A stretch of 13,223 nt of DNA from Chloracidobacterium sp. (lineage in GTDB: Bacteria > Acidobacteriota > Blastocatellia > Pyrinomonadales > Pyrinomonadaceae): positions 1-13,223 of the forward strand of contig JADJRV010000041.1 of the NCBI GenBank assembly GCA_016712045.1, in the 5' to 3' direction. Shown here in pieces: positions 8,156-13,223 of this stretch. Position numbers and translations under genes: made by a program. How positions within the stretch are numbered: the stretch's first letter is position 1; the number at the start of each line of letters is the position of its first letter. Under the pieces are notes generated by a model that worked only from the letters and a program-made list of their open reading frames with translations, ran no database searches and was not told the origin of the DNA.

Positions 8156-9331
8156 ATGAAAGTTGCTCTGCTAATTTTTTCGATAATAATGGCGGCGTTC
8201 TTTGCGAGCGGGCGACCGCCCAGTCAACCTGTCCGCAGCCCAAAACGGGCGAAAAAGCCAATAAACGTCCCGTCGAGCCCGCCGCAACACCCACGCCCTC
8301 GCCTGTTGATGTTCCACTTTCCGATGACAAAACACCGGCTGACGACGGCGAGATCATTAAGGTCACGACGCAGCTTGTATCAATACCGGTTCGGGTGATG
8401 GATAAAAGGGGCCGCTTTATCGGCGGGCTGACAAAAGAAAATTTTAAGGTTACCGAGGACGGCAAGGAGCAGGAGATCGGGCTTTTCTCCAATGAGCATG
8501 AGCCTTTTACGGTCGCGCTTGTGATCGATATGAGCTATTCGACGACGTTTAAGATCAGCGAGATTCAATCTGCCGCGATCGCGTTTATCGACCAGCTCCG
8601 GCCTAACGACAAGATAATGGTGGTCTCGTTTGACGGAGATGTGCATGTCCTGTGCGACGCCACCAACGACCGGCAGACCATCTATCGGGCTATCAAATCG
8701 ACCAAGATCGCGATGACAGGCACGAGCCTTTACGAAGCCGTGGCTCGTGATGAACAAAAAGCTCCGCAGCATTCAGGGCCGCAAAGCGATCATCTTTGTT
8801 CACGGACGGTGTCGATACGACCAGCCGGACGAGCACCTATAATGATAATGTCAGCGATTCGATGGATCCTGATGCGTTGATCTACCCGGTGCGGTACGAC
8901 ACGTTTGCCGACGTTCAGAATATGAAGAACGGAAGTGTCATCAAAAACCGCCGCCCATTCAAATTCCCGACAGGATAACGGCGGGATCTTAGGGACGATC
9001 ATGCAGTCGGGCGTTGGCACGCCGAGTAACGCCGGCACTAAGCGTCGAGGAATACGAAAAAGCAAAAGAGTATCTCGACCAGCTTGCATTCCGAACGGGC
9101 GGCCGTTTGTATGAAGCAACAACGCTCACCAATCTCGCCGACGCCTATTCTAAGATCGCCAGCGAGCTGCGCGAATTTTACAGTCTTGGGTATTATCCAA
9201 ACGAAGATCGTACGGCCGGAAAGAAGACGAGTATAAAGGTAAAAGTCGATCGCGAAGGCGTCGTCGTTCGCACACGCGACGGCTACATCGCGCCCAAAAC
9301 AGACCAAAATAAGGGGTCCGGTAGCCGCTAG
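8156..9331 (+). CDS. VWFA-related Acidobacterial domain protein, copy 2, secreted, frameshifted
   Basis: The ATG at 8156 begins a signal peptide (KVALLIFSIIMAAFFAS). After a shift near 8205 comes a Pro/Thr/Ser linker ending EPAATPTPSPVDVPL. The family lead-in follows: EIIKVTTQLVSIPVRVMDKR, GRFIGGLTKENFKVTEDGKE. The MIDAS motif is VALVIDMSYSTTFK (D-x-S-x-S, about 8515-8555), with GTSLYEAVAR (Thr) and TDGVDTTSRTSTY (Asp, about 8805). ALIYPVRYDT follows, and the end is YLDQLAFRTGGRLYEATTL, IASELREFYSLGYYPNED and VVVRTRDGYIAPK. Shifts near 8749, 8800, 8955 and 9035 break the frame. It matches copy 1 along its length but has a shorter loop in place of the Gly-rich stretch. The stop TAG at 9329-9331 overlaps the glgC stop on the other strand. 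Confidence 0.9.
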
Positions 9332-10442
9332 ATCTCAGTGCCGTCCTTGATGATACCGCCTTTTGGCACGATAATGATGCCCTCGCGGATGTAGTACGAG
9401 CCGTCAGGCGCGTCAAAATTCTCGATATTTTCGCGGTTTACCAGCCTGACGTTATTTCCGATACGAACATTTTTGTCGATGATCGCTTTGCTTATCGTGA
9501 CATTTTGACCGATCCCGATATGAGGCTTGCCGTTGGCGATATTAGCCCTGATCTCGTCGATCGTTTCAAAGACATCCGAACCCATAATGATCGATCTATC
9601 GATATCGACTCCTCGTCGATCCGGCTGCGCAAGGCCGATGATCGAGCCGCGGGCACGAACCCCGCTCAGGATATTGCCCTCGCTGACCATCGAATTGTCG
9701 ATGTCGCAGCTATTAAGTTTTGACGGCGGCAGATAGCGGCTGCGGGTGTAGATCGGCGCTGACGCGTCAAAGAAATTAAATTTTGGCAGCGGCGACGCGA
9801 GGTCAAGATTGGCCTCGTAAAACGCTCGATGGTCCTGATATCCTCCCCAGTACTCCTTAAAAGAGAGCCCGGCACGGTGTATTTTTCGATCGCCGCAGGT
9901 ATGATCTCGCGGCCAAAATCCACCCAAGAATTATCGGTCTCAAGCAACTCGACCAATCGAGCGTAATTAAAAACATAAATACCCCGAGACGGTCAGATCA
10001 GCACCTGTGTCGAAATGCCGTTTTAGAAAATTGCGGTAATCCATCCGGTAAAGATGGTCACCCGACAAAATGAGGAGTGTGTCGACCCGCCAGTCTCGCA
10101 AATGCGGCAGCATCTGGCGAACGGCATCGGCGGTTCCCTGAAACCACTCCGGATTATCTTTGGTCTGTTCCGCCGCCAGCACTTCGACAAAGCCCGTCGA
10201 GAAACTGGAAAAGCGGTATGTGCGTGAGATGTGACGATTGAGCGACGCCGAGTTATATTGCGTCAGCACAAAGATCTGCGTGATCTGTGAGTTGATACAG
10301 GGTTCGACACTGGCACATCGATCAGCCGATACGTCCCGCCAAGCGGCACAGCCGGTTTCGAACGCTCCTGTGTCAGTGGAAACAAACGCGATCCGGCACC
10401 GCCGCCAAGGATCACCGCAACTACATTGTCGTATTGGCCCAT
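9328..10442 (-). CDS. glgC: Glucose-1-phosphate adenylyltransferase (GlgC) with an internal deletion of about 65 codons, frameshifted
   Basis: GlgC makes ADP-glucose from glucose-1-phosphate and ATP, the committed step of bacterial glycogen synthesis. The ATG at 10442 opens GQYDNVVAVILGGGAGSRL with the nucleotide-binding loop, then ERSKPAVPLGGTYRLIDVPV. QIFVLTQYNSASLNRHI, WFQGTADAVRQMLPHL and ILSGDHLYRMDY (catalytic Asp) follow. After TGADLTVS (about 9990) the chain jumps to GIYVFNYARLVELLE, skipping the stretch that carries the EKP substrate motif. The C-terminal beta-helix is complete: FYEANLDLASPLPKFNFFDA, APIYTRSRYLPPSKL, GIGQNVTISKAIIDKNVRIG, YYIREGIIIVPKGGIIKDGT. This layout resembles the cyanobacterial/plant type. 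In the conserved YWEDIxTIxAFYEANL motif two opposite indels cancel. A further shift lies near 10300. Without the missing segment the protein would be inactive. Confidence 0.93.
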
Positions 10443-11349
10443 GGAAACAATTGTAAAATGCACAGTGCATAATGCACAATGCAAGATTGAGATTGCGCAT
10501 TTTGCACTCTCAACTTATTGCGAATTGATCTCTCGATGCGCGTACTGGACAAAAATTATTTTCCTCGTCTTTGTCGGAGCGGTAGTCGTTTGGCTGGGTT
10601 ATGAGGTCGTTACTTTCCCGGCGATCTCGCGGCTACGGGATGAAAATCCGACGACTTCGTCGATGATCGAATTTCGTCTGTCCGAAGCGAGGGCCGAGGG
10701 CCGCGAGCCGAGAAAGTTTATGATCTGGACGCCTATCGAACAGATCAGCCCAAATTTGCAACGTGCCGTGCTTGCGGGCGAAGACGCACGTTTTTTTCAG
10801 CACAACGGCTTTGACTGGGACGCGATCCAAAAAGCTTGGGATGAGGCGGTCGAAGAGGGCAAGAAAGAAGATAAACAAGAGTGCGAAGAAGAGGCAAAGG
10901 CGGCGAATACGCCTAAAAAAGACTGCAAGCCGAATCCCGAAGATTGGATCCCGTCAATGCCGAGTTTCAAACGCGGTGCCTCGACCGTCACGCAGCAGCT
11001 TTCAAAAAATCTCTTTCTGTCCGAAGACCGCAATTTCCTACGCAAGGGCCGCGAGGCCGTCTATACCTATTTCCTCGAACGCGAACTAACCAAAAAACGC
11101 ATCCTAGAGATCTATCTCAACGTCATCGAGTGGGGCGACGGCATCTACGGTGCCGAAGCCGCCGCTCGCAACTATTTCAAAAAATCCGCATCAGACCTCA
11201 CCAAAGACGAAGCCGCTTTCCTCTCGGCAATGATCCCATCGCCGCTAAACGTATTCAATCCCGCCAAAAACAAAAAACGCGTCGTCCGAAGACAACGCGT
11301 TATTCTGCGAGGAATGAACTCGATCAAACTCGATTATTCAGACAAGTAG
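10441..11349 (+). CDS. mtgA: Monofunctional biosynthetic peptidoglycan transglycosylase (GT51)
   Basis: MtgA polymerises lipid II into glycan strands on the outer face of the inner membrane. A single N-terminal membrane helix (IIFLVFVGAVVVWLGYEVV, about 10555-10611) anchors it. GT51 motifs follow in order: AGEDARFFQHNGFDWDAI with the catalytic Glu (about 10774-10830), KRGASTVTQQLSKNLFLSED (10969-11028), RKGREAVYTYFLERELTKKR, ILEIYLNVIEWGDGIYGAEA, AARNYFKKSASDLTKDEAAF, and LSAMIPSPLNVFNPAKN. A charged insert of about 35-40 residues with two Cys lies between motifs 1 and 2. The frame is intact. The start is unsure: the ATG at 10441 lies beside the glgC start, but the next 80 bases encode repeat-derived sequence, so the TTG at 10525 or the ATG at 10536 (needing one indel) may be the true start. 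Ends D-K-stop. Confidence 0.92.
   Translation: METIVKCTVHNAQCKIEIAHFALSTYCELISRCAYWTKIIFLVFVGAVVVWLGYEVVTFPAISRLRDENPTTSSMIEFRLSEARAEGREPRKFMIWTPIEQISPNLQRAVLAGEDARFFQHNGFDWDAIQKAWDEAVEEGKKEDKQECEEEAKAANTPKKDCKPNPEDWIPSMPSFKRGASTVTQQLSKNLFLSEDRNFLRKGREAVYTYFLERELTKKRILEIYLNVIEWGDGIYGAEAAARNYFKKSASDLTKDEAAFLSAMIPSPLNVFNPAKNKKRVVRRQRVILRGMNSIKLDYSDK
10458..10484. repeat. Nested TGCAC/GTGCA palindromes between glgC and mtgA
   Basis: TGCACAGTGCA (10459-10469) is a palindrome with a one-base centre. It overlaps GTGCATAATGCAC (10465-10477), a second odd-length palindrome, and then CAATGCA. Related pieces, GCGCA and TTTGCAC, recur to about 10506. The cluster lies just inside the divergent glgC-mtgA boundary and could be a shared operator or a short dispersed intergenic repeat. 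Confidence 0.45.
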
Positions 11350-11384
11350 AGGAGTGGAGGAGGGCAGGAGTTGGGGAGTAAAGG
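11344..11384 (+). repeat. Left arm of an inverted repeat flanking the four-helix-bundle gene
   Basis: This purine-rich stretch runs AAGTAGAGGAGTGGAGGAGG then GCAGGAGTTGGGGAGTAAAGG. It aligns without gaps to the reverse complement of 11818-11858, with about 34 of 41 positions identical by eye. It starts in the last Lys codon and TAG stop of mtgA and ends 19 bases before the next gene's start. Confidence 0.65.
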
Positions 11385-11388
11385 ATTT

Positions 11389-11395
11389 AGGAGGT
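11389..11395 (+). promoter_or_regulatory. Strong ribosome binding site of the four-helix-bundle gene
   Basis: AGGAGGT lies 8 bases before the ATG at 11404. It is a near-perfect anti-16S match and fixes this start rather than the in-frame ATG at 11413. It is far stronger than the sites of the neighbouring genes. Confidence 0.7.
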
Positions 11396-11403
11396 CTTAA
11401 ATA

Positions 11404-11814
11404 ATGCCCGGAATGGTTATTCGACATCAAGAGTTGGACGTTTACAAAAAAGCGTTCGAAGCGGCGATGCAGATATTTGAACTGACCAAAAGCTTTCCCA
11501 AAGAAGAGACCTATTCACTTACAGACCAGATCAGACGCTCGTCACGTTCAGTTTGTGCCAATCTAGCTAAAGCTTGGCGGAAACGTAGATATGAAGCGGC
11601 TTTCATAGCTAAACTAAGCGATTCCGAAGGCGAGGCTGCTGAAACCCAGACTTGGATCGAGTTCGCAGTGAAGTGCGGATATATCGACCGTGACATCGCA
11701 AAGACCCTCTATTTGCAGTATGACGAAGTGCTAGCAATGTTAGTGAGTATGATAATCAAACCCACGGTATGGGTAATGCCAACGGGCCAAAAACAAAAGA
11801 GGAGTGAAAGATAA
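11404..11814 (+). CDS. Four-helix-bundle protein (S23 / rRNA-intervening-sequence protein family)
   Basis: Proteins of this family are about 120 residues, form a four-helix bundle (often pentameric), and were first found encoded inside intervening sequences of bacterial 23S rRNA. Their biochemical role is not established. The frame is intact at 136 codons. The family signature is plain: IRHQELDVYKKAFEAAMQIF, LTKSFPKEETYSLTDQIRRS, SRSVCANLAKAWRKRRYEAA, FIAKLSDSEGEAAETQTWIE, FAVKCGYIDRDIAKTLYLQY. The family usually reads SIPxNIAEGxxR where this protein has SVCANLAKAWRKR. There is no signal peptide or membrane helix. The gene is bracketed by inverted repeats, and its last codons (R-S-E-R-stop) are made of the same GGAGTGAAAG motif as the right repeat. 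It fills the gap between mtgA and the S46 gene, like a cassette. Confidence 0.93.
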   Translation: MPGMVIRHQELDVYKKAFEAAMQIFELTKSFPKEETYSLTDQIRRSSRSVCANLAKAWRKRRYEAAFIAKLSDSEGEAAETQTWIEFAVKCGYIDRDIAKTLYLQYDEVLAMLVSMIIKPTVWVMPTGQKQKRSER

Positions 11815-11827
11815 CCTCTTTCACTCC
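11801..11827 (+). terminator. 11-bp perfect hairpin with the stop codon in its loop
   Basis: GGAGTGAAAGA (11801-11811) pairs perfectly with TCTTTCACTCC (11817-11827) around the loop TAACC, which contains the TAA stop of the four-helix-bundle gene. No T-run follows, so classic Rho-independent termination is doubtful. It may instead protect the mRNA 3' end or be part of the repeat structure. The same stem forms on the minus strand, just past the S46 gene's stop. Confidence 0.45.
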
Positions 11828-11858
11828 CCTACTCTTGCACTCCTCGACTCCCCTACTT
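11818..11858 (-). repeat. Right arm of the inverted repeat flanking the four-helix-bundle gene
   Basis: Read on the minus strand this is AAGTAGGGGAGTCGAGGAGT then GCAAGAGTAGGGGAGTGAAAG, the inverted partner of 11344-11384. Its outer end is the final Lys codon and TAG stop of the S46 peptidase gene, the same AAG-TAG that ends mtgA at the left arm. Confidence 0.65.
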
Positions 11859-13223
11859 CCTGCCGACTACTTTCATTTCATCAACGACCCACTTGGCGCC
11901 GCCAAATTTTTCGGTGACAAATAGGACAAAGCGGATATCTACTGAGATCGTTCGGTTGACGTCCGGATCGTAGTAGAAATCATTGCCGAGGCCCTCGTAG
12001 TTGCCGTCAAAACAGATACCGACCTGGTGGCCGTCACCGTTGAGGATGGGCGAGCCTGAGTTGCCGCCGATGATATCGGTGGTAGAGAGGAAATTGACAA
12101 CAACGCTATCGCCCTGGCCATAACGGCCAAAGTCTTTGGCGTTTTGCATATCGATCATCTTTTGCGGCACGTCAAAAGGATTGACGCCCGTATTTTTCTC
12201 GATCATGCCTTTGATGGTGGTGAAAGGCGTGCGAATCTCGGCTTCGCGGGGTTGATATCCTTTGACGTTGCCGTATGAAAAACGCATCGTAAAATTCGCG
12301 TCCGGATACGGCGATTTGGTGCCGCGCATTTCGAACATCGCCGCCATATAATTTTGACGCAGACGATCGATACTTGCATTAAATTTAGCACCGCGAGCAG
12401 CGAGAGCAGCACGCTCGTCAACCAAACCGGCGATGAACGGATGGTCTTTCTGAAACTTTGCCCACGAATCGTCATAGAGATCGACGATCTTGTCGGGCTT
12501 CGTAAACTCACCATTTGCGATCTCGTTGGCAAATGCTGCCTCAGGTGCCCTGCGAGCCTTACCGGTCAATCCGGCAAATTTCTGATCCGCAGCAAAGAAG
12601 CGCTGATTAGCTGGCAGAGAGTCAAATTGCTTGAAAAAGAACTTGAGCATCTCGGCTTCGTAAACAGGCTCACGTTCGGCAAATGCCTTTCGATCTCGGC
12701 TTTCTTAGCTTTCTTTTGGTCACCGGTCAGCTTACGACCGGCCTTGATCGACATGGCTGCCGCGACCATCTGGCCGAGAACAGGCATTGAATTGGGATCA
12801 GGGAAACGGCGCACCATCGCGTCGCGTTTGGACGCTGCATTAGTTTCCAGCGAGAGAGCTTTCAGCTCAGGTATCACCGTGCCGTATTTTGCATCACGGG
12901 CAGGATTAGCGGCGATCCAAGCAGCAAGCTTTGCTTCCTCAGCCTGTCGAGCTTCGACAACCTTGGCGTGACTGAGACGTAATGCACCGCCGTCGTAAAC
13001 CTTAAACGAGTTGTCAAAATTGGCGATCTCCGACTGAAACTTGATCCGCTTTTCATCATCGGTCGAACCGATCACACGCAGCGTGTCAGCCAATGTCCGG
13101 AGCCATTTACCCAAGAAAGGGAAGTTGGCATCGCGTGCGTATTCGATCGACCAGCTTTCGCGATAACGCGTTGTGCCGCCGGGAAAACCGAGCACAAAGA
13201 CAAAGTCATTATCTCTGAGGCCG
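11853..13223 (-). CDS. S46 family serine peptidase (DPP7/DPP11-like dipeptidyl-peptidase), 5' end beyond the right edge, one frameshift
   Basis: S46 enzymes are periplasmic exopeptidases that release dipeptides from peptide N-termini. They are found in Bacteroidota, Acidobacteria and some Proteobacteria. From the right edge the chain reads FVFVLGFPGGTTRYRESWSI, then a long helical domain (ALRLSHAKVVEARQAEEAKL; LKALSLETNAASKR). A shift near 12690 leads to AFAEREPVYEAEMLKFFFKQ. The trypsin-like second half holds MRFSYGNVKGYQPREAEIRT, the nucleophile motif IIGGNSGSPILNGDGHQVGI (about 12070-12010), CFDGNYEGLGNDFYYDPDVN and RTISVDIRFVLFVTEKFGGA. The end is K-V-V-G-R-K-stop. The Gly in FDGNYE, rather than Arg, suggests DPP7-like preference for hydrophobic P1 residues over acidic ones; this is tentative. 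The signal peptide and the catalytic His lie outside the window. Its 3' end abuts the inverted repeat. Confidence 0.93.

Noticed and set aside
12354..12971. 205-codon plus-strand open frame
   Set aside because: It is antisense to the S46 peptidase, which has unmistakable motifs on the minus strand.
1..13223. CRISPR array, tRNA, rRNA, insertion sequence, phage or defence genes
   Set aside because: No regularly spaced repeats, tRNA-like cloverleaf, transposase or integrase motifs or defence domains were found on either strand by reading. A tRNAscan and profile search would settle this.

Overview
This window looks like a piece of an Acidobacteriota genome, probably close to Blastocatellia/Pyrinomonadales. 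The clues are two tandem secreted proteins of the VWFA-related Acidobacterial type, an S46 dipeptidyl-peptidase, an ArnT-like glycosyltransferase, a four-helix-bundle (S23-type) protein and a moderate GC content. This placement is an inference from protein families; no rRNA gene is present.

Layout, left to right. 1-1247 (-): most of uvrC, running off the left edge. 1248-1512: divergent intergenic region with small repeats. 1513-2537 (+): Sua5/TsaC, facing a GT39/ArnT-like glycosyltransferase at 2520-4057 (-). 4157-5120 (+): a Gfo/Idh/MocA oxidoreductase of the GnnA-like type. 5164-5563 (-): an unrecognised protein of about 133 residues. 5639-6758 (+): an S12 (beta-lactamase-like) serine hydrolase. 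6833-8043 and 8156-9331 (+): the two VWFA proteins, with a strong hairpin terminator between them. 9328-10442 (-): glgC, whose stop codon overlaps that of the second VWFA gene in the palindrome CTAG. 10441-11349 (+): mtgA, divergent from glgC. 11404-11814 (+): a four-helix-bundle protein flanked by inverted repeats. 11853-13223 (-): an S46 peptidase, running off the right edge.

The genes form no single pathway. Several act at the cell envelope: MtgA (peptidoglycan), the glycosyltransferase and the GnnA-like enzyme (possibly lipid A or other glycolipids), the S12 hydrolase, the secreted VWFA proteins and the periplasmic S46 peptidase. UvrC (DNA repair), TsaC (tRNA t6A) and GlgC (glycogen) are housekeeping or storage genes.

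Most genes left of about 10.4 kb are broken by many one-base shifts, although protein similarity continues across each break. Some shifts compensate one another within highly conserved motifs. Uncorrected sequencing error in a low-coverage assembly is a better explanation than gene decay, so these genes are entered as frameshifted CDS. From about 10.45 kb to the right end the frames are nearly clean. A gap of about 65 codons inside glgC is a different kind of lesion.

The most interesting structure is at 11344-11858. An imperfect inverted repeat of about 41 bp brackets the four-helix-bundle gene and reaches exactly into the stop codons of both neighbours. It resembles a small mobile cassette or an rRNA-intervening-sequence-like element sitting outside rRNA.
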